A stretch of DNA of 64,000 bases from Thermoprotei archaeon (GTDB lineage Archaea > Thermoproteota > Thermoprotei > Gearchaeales > WAQG01), in assembly GCA_038881895.1 (NCBI GenBank), contig JAVZOV010000003.1:318916-382915 (forward strand), read 5' to 3'. This document shows, one piece after another, positions 1-9,049 of this stretch (position 1 is the first letter of the stretch; each line of letters opens with the position of its first letter). Position numbers and translations under genes: made by a program. The notes under the pieces were generated by a model, which saw nothing but the letters and a program-made list of their open reading frames with translations, was not told the origin of the DNA and made no database searches.

Positions 1-138
1 TTCACCTGTAGACTTGAACAATTTCTGGGGAAGCATACTGATGATTGTGGCATTTCCTTACCAAACCAAAACGGTAAATGCGTCGTAATATACAACCACA
101 AAGGTGAAAAACTAACATTAAAAATAGTAGGCGCATAG
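1..138 (+). CDS. C-terminal end of an unrecognised protein (5' end outside window)
   Basis: The frame is open from the first base to a TAG at 136-138 and gives 45 residues. Cysteines fall at about residues 3, 14 and 27, and the tail ends in LKIVGA. I do not recognise the family. The gene body lies upstream of the window. Confidence 0.4.
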   Translation, partial: FTCRLEQFLGKHTDDCGISLPNQNGKCVVIYNHKGEKLTLKIVGA

Positions 139-232
139 TTTTGCTCTCTAAGTTAAACCCTTAGATATACATGAATTCTCATGATGATGAAGAAAGAAAC
201 CTTAAAGCTGAAGGTGTGTGGACGCCCCAATT

Positions 233-394
233 TTGCACTTGATTAAAGGCAAACTTGTTCGGGAAGTTGTGGGCCTAAACTGTTTAGGGAAAATGGAGAA
301 AGATGAACTACCAAGAATGGGAGAAGAAGACATGATTTACATTTTAGGCAGAAAAGAGCTATACAACGTTCTTAATGAGAAAACATCCTCATGA
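233..394 (+). pseudogene. Possible RCK_C (TrkA_C-like) fragment
   Basis: A short plus-strand reading frame with a possible TTG start at 233 and an ATG at 293 ends at TGA 392-394. The reading GKLVREV, then LPRMGEEDMIYILGRKEL, resembles the end of RCK_C/TrkA_C domains, where a basic or polar stretch is followed by a GD/EEDxIxxxGR signature. A stop lies in frame just upstream, so it is more likely a remnant than a gene. Only the motif-level similarity is seen. Confidence 0.3.
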
Positions 395-469
395 TTTAAG
401 CTTGAAATAGAGCCTATGGAAGAAAGAGAAAATCTGCAGACAACTATTTATGTTGGATGTGATCATGAT

Positions 470-1156
470 TTATCTTGATATTATAACGGTTCCAATGTCT
501 TCTCCTTTAGCAGCCCTTGTAATGTTTTCTGGTTCTGTGCCGTTTACTACTCTGACCGTTAGCTTGCTTCTTTTTATGATTTTTAGTGATGGTGGATCGA
601 AAAGCTTGTATGTCCCTGCCTCAGCTCTCTCTTCTTCCATGATACGTATCAGGTCATCTATTGTTACTGATTTCAATAATTCTGCATCGCTGTGTTTTTT
701 GGGATCTTTTGTGTATATTCCATCAACATCTGTTGCATAAATAAGTAATCTTGATCTTGTGAGTTCTGAGAGGAGCGTAGCGACAGCTGTAGTTGATTGG
801 CCAGGCATTAGACCACCAGCAATTATTATTCTATTATCATTAACAGCATCGATCATTTCCGAAAAAGTTTTTGTTAGTTTTGAGTGAACGCCTTTCATTG
901 AGAGAGCATATTGAAATAGTAAGGCGTTTAGCCATGTAACTTCGATTGCTAATTGATCAAGATGAGCCTCTGTTAAGCCTACTTTTCGTCCCTCTTGAAT
1001 GTATAACCTAGCTATGGGTCCTCCACCTATAACAAGGTGTGTAGGCTCACTCTGCATTAGATTATAAAGAATGTCAACATATTCCTGCACACATAACGTG
1101 TTGTCCTTATTTAAGAGGTGACCACCTAGTTTTACAACAAGAACCATTACTCTCAC
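470..1156 (-). CDS. pyrH: UMP kinase, archaeal type
   Basis: Amino acid kinase fold protein of 228 residues that phosphorylates UMP to UDP in cytosolic pyrimidine nucleotide synthesis. It starts with a glycine-rich VVKLGGHLL segment, then GGGPIARLYI near residue 45, the LDQLAIEVTWLNA segment that follows the hexameric archaeal and bacterial UMP kinase pattern, IAGGLMPGQSTTAVA near 112, and a C-terminal DVDGIYTKDPKK nucleotide-binding loop. Length fits archaeal PyrH. The start overlaps the aRF1 stop by 4 bases, so the two genes are probably co-transcribed and translationally coupled. An internal ATG at residue 4 is an alternative start. Confidence 0.9.
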   Translation of the reverse strand: MRVMVLVVKLGGHLLNKDNTLCVQEYVDILYNLMQSEPTHLVIGGGPIARLYIQEGRKVGLTEAHLDQLAIEVTWLNALLFQYALSMKGVHSKLTKTFSEMIDAVNDNRIIIAGGLMPGQSTTAVATLLSELTRSRLLIYATDVDGIYTKDPKKHSDAELLKSVTIDDLIRIMEEERAEAGTYKLFDPPSLKIIKRSKLTVRVVNGTEPENITRAAKGEDIGTVIISR

Positions 1157-2385
1157 CTCAGAATCGCGGCAATACCTCCAAAAGCATTCCTTAGCATTGC
1201 GGCCTCATCTAAACCTCCAGATATCATGTGTATTGTGGCTCCTTGGTTCTTGGCATTAAGTATAATATCATCAGTTACATCATTCTCAGTAACACTAATG
1301 TTTGGTGAGCCACAGGATTCACATTTAAGATTAAGCTTGAAGAGGTAAACATCGTTAGCGTCAATGATTGAGAAACCTGAATGACCACAGTTATTACATG
1401 TGTAAGAAATCTTAATAAAAACGTTTTCTTTCGACATAACCAACTCCTTCACATTACCATTTTCAAGGTTCTTCATGACCTCCTTTATCCCTATTGCAAC
1501 CTTTTCAGGATTGTTTGATACAAGATCTAGCACAGTTTTAACAACCTCTCGCTCTTTAACAAGTTCAGATTCCTTAATATACTCCTTACCCTTCTCGATG
1601 AGCTCTCTAATACCACTCTCATCAGTATACCCTATATCAACAACACCTAAGATTCTGTTTTTTAACTCATAGGGTATATATTCCCCATCCAAAAAATCAT
1701 TTTTCGTGGGCCCCGGTCCACCAATCAACACACCTTCAACCTGGTTTTCATCAACGAAATATCTTTTCATGCGTTCCCCAACCCTATGGAAGAACTCATT
1801 AGTAAGAACCTCTATTATGCGCTCAAACCTTCTAGCGGATTGCCCACCAGACTTGTGCTTACCCGGAACACCAGACGTGATAGATTCTAATATTTCAATA
1901 TCACCACCCATCACGATAGCAAAAGTGGCCTCCTCCTTATCCATAGCAACCAATCCATACACATGACCCTTCTCTAACATTCTCTCTAATATTTCAACAT
2001 GAAACCTGGAATCACACCTATACAGATATTGACTTAATGGTTTTGGTGGTTCTAATAAGTGCACCTCCAAAACCTCGTCACCAGGCTTATCACCCGCAAC
2101 ATACCCACAAAAAACAATAAGACCATTAGAAGGAGCAACCCTAAAAAGCTTCAAACGCTGCATTATAGTAGTAAGCGCCTCAAGAACATGATGCCTCGTA
2201 GTCCTATCCTTAATATTTGATGCCGTAGAATACTCCTCCCTAAGCAACGTTGTAATGTCAGAGATCTGCCTACCAGCAGGTATATAAAGCGACACAAGTT
2301 CAGTGCCCCGCCCACTCTTCCTCTTTAGCTCCTTCACTAGCCTTTCCAATTTATATTCATCAAGTTTTTCAGTCGTGCCCTCCAC
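1153..2385 (-). CDS. prf1: Peptide chain release factor 1, archaeal aRF1
   Basis: Class I translation termination factor of 410 residues that reads all three stop codons and triggers peptidyl-tRNA hydrolysis. The N domain carries NIKD (the family usually has NIKS) in ASNIKDRTTRH near residue 57, and YRCDSRF, the YxCxxxF stop-decoding motif, near 122. The GGQ catalytic loop is present as GKHKSGGQSARRFE near residue 180. Domain 3 has two CxxC pairs (CNNCGHSG and CESCGSPN), suggesting a zinc-binding minidomain. The start is GTG. It is the upstream gene of a pair with pyrH. The Asp in place of Ser in the NIKS box is the only departure noted. Confidence 0.95.
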   Translation of the reverse strand: MEGTTEKLDEYKLERLVKELKRKSGRGTELVSLYIPAGRQISDITTLLREEYSTASNIKDRTTRHHVLEALTTIMQRLKLFRVAPSNGLIVFCGYVAGDKPGDEVLEVHLLEPPKPLSQYLYRCDSRFHVEILERMLEKGHVYGLVAMDKEEATFAIVMGGDIEILESITSGVPGKHKSGGQSARRFERIIEVLTNEFFHRVGERMKRYFVDENQVEGVLIGGPGPTKNDFLDGEYIPYELKNRILGVVDIGYTDESGIRELIEKGKEYIKESELVKEREVVKTVLDLVSNNPEKVAIGIKEVMKNLENGNVKELVMSKENVFIKISYTCNNCGHSGFSIIDANDVYLFKLNLKCESCGSPNISVTENDVTDDIILNAKNQGATIHMISGGLDEAAMLRNAFGGIAAILR

Positions 2386-2502
2386 TACTCAACCCCTTCC
2401 CAAATAAAAATAACCTTTCTACAAATAAACATATTCGCAGCATTTATCAGAGTTAATTAAGATATTATCTTATAAACGTATAGCAAATCACAAAACGAGA
2501 AT

Positions 2503-4167
2503 TTAAATGAAACTAATATATTTTAGAACTGCACCCTCGCTTGCATCACTTACTAACATAGAATATCTCCTTAATACTCCCTTAAACTCCCTTTTAGGAG
2601 GTGTCCAACTCTCTATCCTGTATTTTAACTCTTTTTCATCAACTTTTAACATTATTTTTTTAGATTCAACATCTATGTAAATTTTATCATCATATTCTAC
2701 GACAGCAATAGGACCACCAACAGCAGCCTCTGGAGACACGTGCCCAACCATAATACCCCTCGTCGCACCACTAAACCTACCGTCAGTAACCAACGCTACA
2801 CTCTCCCCTAAACCTAAACCAACCAACGCAGAAGTCACCTGAAGCATTTCGGGCATACCTGGTGCGCCAGCAGGACCTACATACCTAATAACTACTACAT
2901 CGCCAGGCCTAACCTCATCCCTTTCAATATACTTAAGGGCTTCCTCTTCGCTATTGAAGGGTCTAGCATTACCCTCAAATTTTTTAACAGAAACTCCTGC
3001 AATCTTTACAACAGAACCATTCGGCGCAAGATTCCCCTTTAACACCATCAGCGCGCCACGAGATGATAAAGCCTTCTCCACAGACCTTATTATTACATTA
3101 TCCGGATTAGGAGCACTTGCTATGATCTCCTTCCAAGTAACACCTAATATTGTTAACGCATCAGGATTAATAACACCAACCTTTGACAGCTCTTTCATCA
3201 ACACCGGCACCCCACCCACTGCGTGAAAGTTAATCACGTAATACTTTCCTCCAGGGGCCAAATCAGCTATGTAAGGCACTTTAGAACTCATACTATCAAA
3301 ATCATCGAGAGTTAAGCTTACACCAGCCTCCCTCGCAATAGCGAGCAAATGCAACACGGCGTTCGTTGATCCCCCCATGGCTAAATCTACAGCGATAGCG
3401 TTAAGTAATGATTCACGTGTTATTAGATTACGAGGGAGAAGGTTCTCTCTTACTAACTTTACTATTAATTTGCCAGAATCCTTAGCAGCTCTGATCCTAT
3501 GTGCATTTACTGCGGGTATTGTTGATGTACCAGGCATTGATAAACCTAACACCTCAGATAATATCGACATCGTATTAGCCGTATATAATCCAGCACAGCT
3601 TCCTGGACCAGGACAAGCGTTTCTTTCTATCTCATAAAGCTCTTCAACAGTTATACTACCTTTTAAGTATGCACCTACAGCTTCAAAAACATTACCTAAT
3701 GCAATCGGTTTTCCTTTATAATAACCTGGTTCCATTGGACCACCATTGAGAAAGATTGATGGAATGTTTAATCGAACAGCCGCCATTATCATGCCGGGCA
3801 CTATTTTATCACAACTCGCCATCAAAACTAACCCATCCACCTGGTGAGCTTGAGCCATTATTTCAACACTGTCCGCAATTATTTCCCTACTCACTAATGA
3901 ATATTTCATCCCCTCATGACCCATAGCGATGCCATCGTCAACAGCAATGGTGTTAAATTCTAACGGTACCCCACCAGCCTCCCTGACTCCCTCTTTAATA
4001 GCATTAACAAGATTTCTTAGATTCAAATGACCAGGAACAAATTCACTGTAAGAATTTGCAATACCGATGATTGGTTTATTAAAATCATTCTCAGTGAATC
4101 CAACAGCTCTTAATAAAGCCCTATGAGGAGCTCTCTCTACACCTTGAGTTACCGTAGAACTGCGCAT
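2503..4167 (-). CDS. ilvD: Dihydroxy-acid dehydratase
   Basis: Iron-sulfur enzyme that dehydrates 2,3-dihydroxy acids to 2-oxo acids in valine, isoleucine and leucine synthesis. The cysteines expected to bind the cluster are seen in [12 protein letters not shown] and in [16 protein letters not shown], and the C-terminal domain has the [11 protein letters not shown] signature. The start was set at ATG 4167 ([16 protein letters not shown]), which matches family N-termini, lies one base after the ilvC stop and has a GGAAGGG Shine-Dalgarno-like sequence upstream. A TTG 21 bases further upstream would overlap ilvC. It is the last gene of the ilvBNCD operon. Confidence 0.95.
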   Translation of the reverse strand: MRSSTVTQGVERAPHRALLRAVGFTENDFNKPIIGIANSYSEFVPGHLNLRNLVNAIKEGVREAGGVPLEFNTIAVDDGIAMGHEGMKYSLVSREIIADSVEIMAQAHQVDGLVLMASCDKIVPGMIMAAVRLNIPSIFLNGGPMEPGYYKGKPIALGNVFEAVGAYLKGSITVEELYEIERNACPGPGSCAGLYTANTMSILSEVLGLSMPGTSTIPAVNAHRIRAAKDSGKLIVKLVRENLLPRNLITRESLLNAIAVDLAMGGSTNAVLHLLAIAREAGVSLTLDDFDSMSSKVPYIADLAPGGKYYVINFHAVGGVPVLMKELSKVGVINPDALTILGVTWKEIIASAPNPDNVIIRSVEKALSSRGALMVLKGNLAPNGSVVKIAGVSVKKFEGNARPFNSEEEALKYIERDEVRPGDVVVIRYVGPAGAPGMPEMLQVTSALVGLGLGESVALVTDGRFSGATRGIMVGHVSPEAAVGGPIAVVEYDDKIYIDVESKKIMLKVDEKELKYRIESWTPPKREFKGVLRRYSMLVSDASEGAVLKYISFI

Positions 4168-4168
4168 A

Positions 4169-5155
4169 CTAATCCCTTCCACTCGCAAGTGATCTAATGT
4201 ACTTGCCTGTTACTTCCACTTGATGTTTTTCGATTTCCTTAATAAGCTGGGTAAGCGTGGACATTCCTTCCTTATATTCTTTAACCCATAATCGTGCAAA
4301 CTCATTATTCCTAACCTTCTCTGCAGCTTTTTTCATGTTCTCCTTAACATGATCATCGATAACCTGAGACCCAACTGTTAAACCTCCAAACCTAGCCGTC
4401 TCAGAAACATTCATCAGCATTCCTGTAAATCCTTTTTCCCATATTAAATCCATTATCAACTTAGCCTCATTTATAGCTTCAAAATAGGCTACTTCAGGTT
4501 GATAACCTAACTCTACTAAAACCTCAAACCCCTTCTTTAAAAGCTCGATAAGACCACCCACAAGCACAGTCTGCTCACCTATTAGATCTGTTTCGGTCTC
4601 CTCAGCAAAAGTAGTTTCTAAAACACCCATCCGTGTAGCACCTATTCCTTTAGCAATCGCCAGAGCATACTCCATAGCAACACCGCTATAATTCTGGTGC
4701 ACCGCTACGAGAGCAGGAACACCACGTCCTCTAACATACTCATCCCTAACCAACTTTCCAGGTCCCTTAGGAGCAACCATCACCACATCTACAAAGTCAG
4801 GCAGTTTAATCAAACCAAACCTCACATTAAATCCATGAGCAAAATCTATTACAGTTCCAGGTCTTACATGCGGGGAAACATATTCACTCCACACACTTTG
4901 CTGAACCATATCAGGTATCAACATTAAAAGTACATCAGATCTTTTAGCAGCCTCATCAATTTCATACACCATAAAACCGTCTTTAGCAGCCTCACTCCAC
5001 GACTTACCCTTCCTCAAACCGATTATGACATTAAGGTCACTATCCCTTAAATTGAGCGCTTGCGCCCTTCCTTGACTACCATAACCTATGACACCGATAG
5101 TCTTATTCTTGAGAACATCTAATGAAACGCTCTCGTCAGTATAAACTTTAGACAC
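4169..5155 (-). CDS. ilvC: Ketol-acid reductoisomerase (NADP-dependent)
   Basis: Isomerises and reduces acetolactate or acetohydroxybutyrate in branched-chain amino acid synthesis. The Rossmann loop [19 protein letters not shown] lies near residue 23, and the C-terminal knotted domain carries [11 protein letters not shown] and [13 protein letters not shown], which supply the metal-binding acidic residues. The class I length (about 330 residues) fits. A TTG lies at 5161, but the GGAGGTGA Shine-Dalgarno ends against it. GTG at 5155 has a spacing of about 6 bases and is the more likely start. The gene start overlaps the 3' end of ilvN. Confidence 0.95.
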   Translation of the reverse strand: MSKVYTDESVSLDVLKNKTIGVIGYGSQGRAQALNLRDSDLNVIIGLRKGKSWSEAAKDGFMVYEIDEAAKRSDVLLMLIPDMVQQSVWSEYVSPHVRPGTVIDFAHGFNVRFGLIKLPDFVDVVMVAPKGPGKLVRDEYVRGRGVPALVAVHQNYSGVAMEYALAIAKGIGATRMGVLETTFAEETETDLIGEQTVLVGGLIELLKKGFEVLVELGYQPEVAYFEAINEAKLIMDLIWEKGFTGMLMNVSETARFGGLTVGSQVIDDHVKENMKKAAEKVRNNEFARLWVKEYKEGMSTLTQLIKEIEKHQVEVTGKYIRSLASGRD

Positions 5156-5387
5156 CCTCAATCACCTCCATCTTGTCAACATCCACAAGCCTAAATAACT
5201 TTTTAGACAACCAATCGATTTCATCCTCCGAACCATTAAGTTTAACATGCATCATCACACAATCATCCCTAAACCTTATCATGATCTCTTGTAAACTCAC
5301 CTTACTCCTCCGTACAACATTAATAATTCTACCCACGGAATCAACACCTATAGTAGCTTGCAGGACTATTACCTTCTTCATCATCAC
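5148..5387 (-). CDS. ilvN: Acetolactate synthase small (regulatory) subunit
   Basis: A 79-residue single ACT domain protein ([22 protein letters not shown], then a second strand around [20 protein letters not shown]). It should bind the IlvB catalytic subunit and confer feedback control by valine. It is shorter than bacterial IlvN or IlvH of about 160 residues, because only the ACT module is present, as in many small archaeal versions. It overlaps ilvB by 4 bases and ilvC by a few bases, so co-translation is likely. Three successive Met codons make the exact start uncertain by one or two residues. Confidence 0.88.
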   Translation of the reverse strand: MMMKKVIVLQATIGVDSVGRIINVVRRSKVSLQEIMIRFRDDCVMMHVKLNGSEDEIDWLSKKLFRLVDVDKMEVIEGV

Positions 5388-7147
5388 TCCCTCCAGACAA
5401 GATCAACTTTCATCCCATCAGGAGGTATAGCATTAGTAAGCCAATCACCAGGTTTAATCCATGGAAGCACGATATCTTTCTCTCTATCAATAGGAACATC
5501 AATCAATACAGGCTCATTATTTCTCACAGCCCATTTTGCTATCCTTTCTATATCATCATAATTATTAGGCTTATAACCCTCAATATCGTATGCATCAGCC
5601 AATTTAATGAAATCCGGTCTCTGAGAAAACTCAGTCTCCACTATCCTCTTAGAATACATGTACATCTGCCACTGCTTTACTAACATTAAAGCCCTATTAT
5701 CAAAAATCACCATTATTATCGGTAGATTATAATCTCTAATCAAGGACAGATTATTCATCGTCATCTGAAATGAGCCATCACCATCAATCAACAACACTGG
5801 CCTATCCCTCACAGCTATTTTTGCACCCAAAGCTGCAGGTAACCCAAAACCCATCGTCCCAAGCCCTGCACTAGTTATGAAAGTCCCTGGAACATATACA
5901 TCCCAATGAAGCTCACACCACATCTGATGACTCCCTACACCAGTTACAGTTATACTATCTGCCGGCATAGAGCCCCTAATAGTTTTAAGAACCTTCCATG
6001 GAGCAAACTTTAATTCATTGCTTAACACCTCCAAAGCATTCTCGTAAGATTTCCTTATCGAGAATAACCAGTTCAGGAACTTTTCATTTTTCTTTACAAC
6101 ATTCGGAAGAACCTTCATCATTTCATTCAAGGCCACCTTTACATCAGAAACTATACCGACAGCCGATTTAACATTCTTATTAATTTCACTAGAATCAATA
6201 TCAATATGTATGACTTTCTTCTCATTCATCTCATTAAACCTACCCACAGTCCTATCACTAAACCGAGTGCCAAGTGCCAAGACTACATCAGCATTAGCAA
6301 GAGCTGCATCAGCCTCAAGCCTCCCATGCATACCAGCAGGACCCACATAAAGCACATGATTATTAGGCACGCAATTCTTACCAGGTAAAGTAGATACAAT
6401 AGGCGCCATCAACACCTCAGCAATCCTAATCACCTCACTCCACGCGCCACTCCAATACACACCACCACCAACAAGTATGACAGGTCTCTTAGAACCTAAA
6501 AGAAGCTCAACAGCCTTTTTAATGTCATACGAATTCGGCCTAAGTAAAACAAACTTACTCAACCTTAACTTCACACTGACATCCTCATCCCTAGTATAAG
6601 TAGCAGCTTGAACATCCTTAGGAACATCAATCAAAACCGGACCCGGCCTACCACTCACAGCAACTTTATACGCAACACGAAAAGCTGAAGGTAATTCATT
6701 AGGACTCCTTACCATGTAATTAAACTTCGTTATAGGAAACGTAACGCCCATAATATCAGTCTCCTGAAAACCATCCCTACCGAGCATCGCAGAAGACACT
6801 TGACCAGTAATCGCAATCATCGGAGAACTATCCATGTACGCATTAGCCAACCCAGTCACCAAATTAGTCGCACCAGGACCACTAGTAACCATCACAACAC
6901 CAGGTCTCTTTAACACCCTTGCATAAGCATCTGCAGCATGAATTGCACCCTGCTCATGCTTGAAAGTAAACAGCTTTACGTCATCAACATTATAGAAGGC
7001 ATCATATATTATCATTATACTTCCGCCCTGAATCCCGAAAACGTGCTTAACGTTTAATTCACGAACTGCTTTAACTAAGACATCAGCCCCACGCAAAACG
7101 GTAGCGGTTAATTGATTTCCATGGAGGTCACCAACCTCACAAGACAA
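5384..7147 (-). CDS. ilvB: Acetolactate synthase large subunit
   Basis: Thiamine diphosphate enzyme of 587 residues that condenses pyruvate with pyruvate or 2-oxobutyrate, the first common step of branched-chain amino acid synthesis. The catalytic glutamate lies in HEQGAIHAADAYAR near residue 83, and the TPP-Mg motif is GDGSFQMTMNN near 452, with the usual three-domain length. It reads from a TTG at 7147. A TTTAAAAG TATA-like box about 30 bases upstream suggests a leaderless or nearly leaderless mRNA. It heads the operon ilvB-ilvN-ilvC-ilvD with overlaps at every junction. Confidence 0.95.
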   Translation of the reverse strand: MSCEVGDLHGNQLTATVLRGADVLVKAVRELNVKHVFGIQGGSIMIIYDAFYNVDDVKLFTFKHEQGAIHAADAYARVLKRPGVVMVTSGPGATNLVTGLANAYMDSSPMIAITGQVSSAMLGRDGFQETDIMGVTFPITKFNYMVRSPNELPSAFRVAYKVAVSGRPGPVLIDVPKDVQAATYTRDEDVSVKLRLSKFVLLRPNSYDIKKAVELLLGSKRPVILVGGGVYWSGAWSEVIRIAEVLMAPIVSTLPGKNCVPNNHVLYVGPAGMHGRLEADAALANADVVLALGTRFSDRTVGRFNEMNEKKVIHIDIDSSEINKNVKSAVGIVSDVKVALNEMMKVLPNVVKKNEKFLNWLFSIRKSYENALEVLSNELKFAPWKVLKTIRGSMPADSITVTGVGSHQMWCELHWDVYVPGTFITSAGLGTMGFGLPAALGAKIAVRDRPVLLIDGDGSFQMTMNNLSLIRDYNLPIIMVIFDNRALMLVKQWQMYMYSKRIVETEFSQRPDFIKLADAYDIEGYKPNNYDDIERIAKWAVRNNEPVLIDVPIDREKDIVLPWIKPGDWLTNAIPPDGMKVDLVWRE

Positions 7148-7172
7148 CTAACTCATATATATCTATTATGCA

Positions 7173-7181
7173 CTTTTAAAC
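7173..7181 (-). promoter_or_regulatory. TATA box of the ilv operon
   Basis: Read on the minus strand this is GTTTAAAAG, centred about 30 bases before the ilvB TTG. That places transcription start within a few bases of the start codon, a leaderless arrangement common in archaea. No T-box, riboswitch or attenuator structure was seen in front of ilvB. Confidence 0.5.
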
Positions 7182-7189
7182 ATTACGCA

Positions 7190-7530
7190 CTCATAATCAG
7201 ACTAACACTTATAAGCAAAAACTAACAGAAAACATGACGAAAAATAAATAAATTTGTTCACGTAGAATAAGAACCTTCAACACAATATTACGAGACGGTG
7301 AACAAACACCAGGAACCACATTAAAACCTTTAACAAATAACAAATTAAATTAAAATTGCACAAACATTAGATGAATGAGTGTTAACGTCATAGAAGCCAG
7401 TTTTTCTTCATCAAAAAAGTGAAGTGAAATCATCAAATTAATAAAAAAGAACATCAACACAAAAACAACCAAAAATATAACATGCACTACAAAACCAACT
7501 ATCACACAGCACATCAACCAGTAATATCAA
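7190..7530. other. AT-rich intergenic stretch, no gene seen
   Basis: The space between the ilv operon and tRNA-Ala is very A+T-rich, with scattered poly-A and poly-T runs and no convincing reading frame, repeat array or RNA gene. It contains the divergent promoters of the two flanking units. Confidence 0.5.
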
Positions 7531-7540
7531 CTTTATATTT
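7531..7540 (+). promoter_or_regulatory. TATA box of tRNA-Ala
   Basis: CTTTATATTT is centred about 28 bases upstream of the first tRNA base, the expected distance for an archaeal TBP site. Confidence 0.5.
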
Positions 7541-7563
7541 TTCCTACACTTGACCTTAATTGT

Positions 7564-7639
7564 GGGCCGGTAGTTCAGCTGGGAGAATGCCCGCCTTGCA
7601 CGCGGGAGGTCGCGGGTTCAAATCCCGCCCGGTCCACCA
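7564..7639 (+). tRNA. tRNA-Ala (anticodon TGC), CCA encoded
   Basis: A 76-base cloverleaf without intron. The acceptor stem GGGCCGG pairs with CCGGTCC and contains the G3:U70 wobble that defines alanine identity. The D arm, an anticodon stem CCCGC/GCGGG with loop CTTGCAC (anticodon TGC), and a T arm with GTTCAAATC are all present. The 3' end reads ACCA, so discriminator A and the CCA tail are encoded in the gene. Confidence 0.97.
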
Positions 7640-7706
7640 AAATTTTTAATCAAACCCTACCTCGAACTTTTAGAAGGAAATTCTACAATAAAAACAATAG
7701 AAAAAC

Positions 7707-7732
7707 CTAGAACTTCAGTTCTAGATGAATTG
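7707..7732 (+). repeat. Insertion sequence end relic: hairpin followed by GATGAATTG
   Basis: CTAGAAC-TTCA-GTTCTAG forms a perfect 7-bp stem with a tetraloop, followed by GATGAATTG. The same hairpin-plus-ATGAATTG layout occurs at the left end of the TnpB element near 51.56 kb. This is probably a leftover end of an IS200/IS605-type element. Confidence 0.45.
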
Positions 7733-7786
7733 TCAATAAATTAAACATTTGATTGTTGTATCAATGTTTGAGCGAAGATGAGACTA

Positions 7787-7895
7787 TATGTTCCATTCAA
7801 GAGGCTAGTTTGACCAGCCCTTAACTCGGTACGATGAAGCACGAAACTGAAAAACCGAGAATCTCCCGACTTTAGTTGATGAGAGTGTCAAAAAT
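7787..7895 (+). mobile_element. IS200/IS605-type right-end (omega-RNA-like) relic
   Basis: The stretch contains CCCTTAACTCGGTA, then AACCGAGAATCTCCCG, then a final small hairpin ending GAGAGTGTCAA. A second copy with the same blocks lies at about 46911-47131. CTCGGT can pair with ACCGAG. The final stem GACT-TT-AGTT here is GGCT-TT-AGCT in the other copy, a compensated change. The order of blocks resembles the tnpB 3' end where the guide RNA of IS605 elements is encoded. No tnpB remains here. Confidence 0.5.
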
Positions 7896-7978
7896 AAGCA
7901 ATAAAGCAAAATAAATCTAAATCCAAACCTCTCAAATATAATAAATCTTAAACAAAATAATTTGTTTACTAAATAGTT

Positions 7979-7988
7979 AAATTTATAC
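7979..7988 (+). promoter_or_regulatory. Putative TATA box of the 8020 gene
   Basis: AAATTTATAC lies 32-41 bases upstream of the ATG at 8020 in an AT-rich leader. Spacing fits an archaeal promoter with a short leader. Confidence 0.35.
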
Positions 7989-8019
7989 GTCTCTATTCCC
8001 CAATATTTAGTGAGTTGAT

Positions 8020-8316
8020 ATGAGCAAAGATCAAATCATAGGCGGACTATTACTCGCAATATCCATAATAGTAATAATAGTCTATGGATGGATCGTCTTC
8101 CTCACATCGTGGTCATTATTCCTCCTACAATTAACAGCCTTCATCGCTATAGCCGGCATCTTCGGAATATTAGCATGGATAGGCTACACTCTAGCAACAA
8201 CACCACCACCAAAACCAATAGAAGAAATCGAAAAAGAAATAGAAAGCGAAACAAAAAAACTTGAAACCACAGAACAAAAACCCCCAGAAGAACAAACCGA
8301 AAAGAAAAACCCATGA
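8020..8316 (+). CDS. Small two-helix membrane protein with charged C-terminal tail
   Basis: A 98-residue protein. Two hydrophobic segments lie at about residues 6-29 and 32-58 (ISIIVIIVYGWIVFL and LLQLTAFIAIAGIFGILAWIGYT, read in part), followed by a TTPPPKP hinge and a highly charged Glu/Lys tail of about 35 residues that probably faces the cytoplasm. Similar short proteins are known in archaea as conserved hypotheticals, but I assign no function. It stands alone with its own promoter-like sequence and no close operon partner. Confidence 0.75.
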   Translation: MSKDQIIGGLLLAISIIVIIVYGWIVFLTSWSLFLLQLTAFIAIAGIFGILAWIGYTLATTPPPKPIEEIEKEIESETKKLETTEQKPPEEQTEKKNP

Positions 8317-8446
8317 CAACAAACCATACCAAAACCACTCACACAACAAATATTTTCCTCCTATAGTTAATAATTTTTATCTTTTATATGATACAATAAA
8401 AATTTTAAATACATCTTCAATTTTATTTATAAGTTTATTTATTAGC

Positions 8447-8480
8447 AAAGCTTATAAACTCAGTAAAGTTTATAAACTTT
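8447..8480 (+). promoter_or_regulatory. Tandem TTATAAACT repeat with perfect palindrome, possible operator
   Basis: AAAGCTTATAAACT at 8447-8460 is followed 18 bases later by the perfect 16-base palindrome AAAGTTTATAAACTTT at 8465-8480. A weaker relative (TTTATAAGTTTATTTA) lies just upstream. The pair sits about 55-90 bases before the ATG at 8536, so it could be a repressor operator or overlapping TATA elements. Confidence 0.35.
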
Positions 8481-8535
8481 TAACACCACATACTTTTGAT
8501 GTCGGGTGTATACCTATATTGAACTATTTAATTAT

Positions 8536-8832
8536 ATGAAGCGTGGTTTGAGGAATGGCGCATGGTTTAAACTCAAAAGGTTGGAGAAAAGCTTGTATAG
8601 AGCAACATTACTCTATGCGAAGTTTAAAAAGAGGATAATTAACAGCGAGCTCATCTCACAACTCAACACGATAATCGAAAAGCTCCTCACACCAGGCTTA
8701 AAAATCCTTAAAAGAGGCTTCGAAAGAGCAAAGAAACTGGTGGAAGCCTACAAGAAAGGTTATTTATCATGGTGCCCAGAACTCATAGAATGGCTCCAAG
8801 ACCCAAAATACATCTTCTGGCTAGGACTATAA
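8536..8832 (+). CDS. Conserved hypothetical basic protein
   Basis: A 98-residue, lysine- and arginine-rich, largely helical protein beginning MKRGLRNGAWFKLKRLEKSL. The ATG at 8536 is preferred over the one at 8506, because the first ten codons (YTYIELFNY) look non-coding and a TTAATTATATG box abuts the start. It contains no cysteine pair, catalytic motif or membrane segment that I can name. The helix-rich basic composition is consistent with nucleic acid binding, which is inference. It stands alone on the plus strand. Confidence 0.65.
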   Translation: MKRGLRNGAWFKLKRLEKSLYRATLLYAKFKKRIINSELISQLNTIIEKLLTPGLKILKRGFERAKKLVEAYKKGYLSWCPELIEWLQDPKYIFWLGL

Positions 8833-9049
8833 CAAACAGAAAGGAGTCACACAAAAGTTAGCAAACGAATAACGCACAAAATATTAAGCACTCAAATGTA
8901 TAGATAGGTGTCATGCTAAACCAGAAACTTCTATTAAGAAAGCGCGGAACAACATCAAAATTTCAAAAGACTTCCAATGAAAGATCATAGCAGTTCATTC
9001 CTCAGCAGCATAAAAGATATTGGTCAGATTCAAATAGATAGATAGTATT

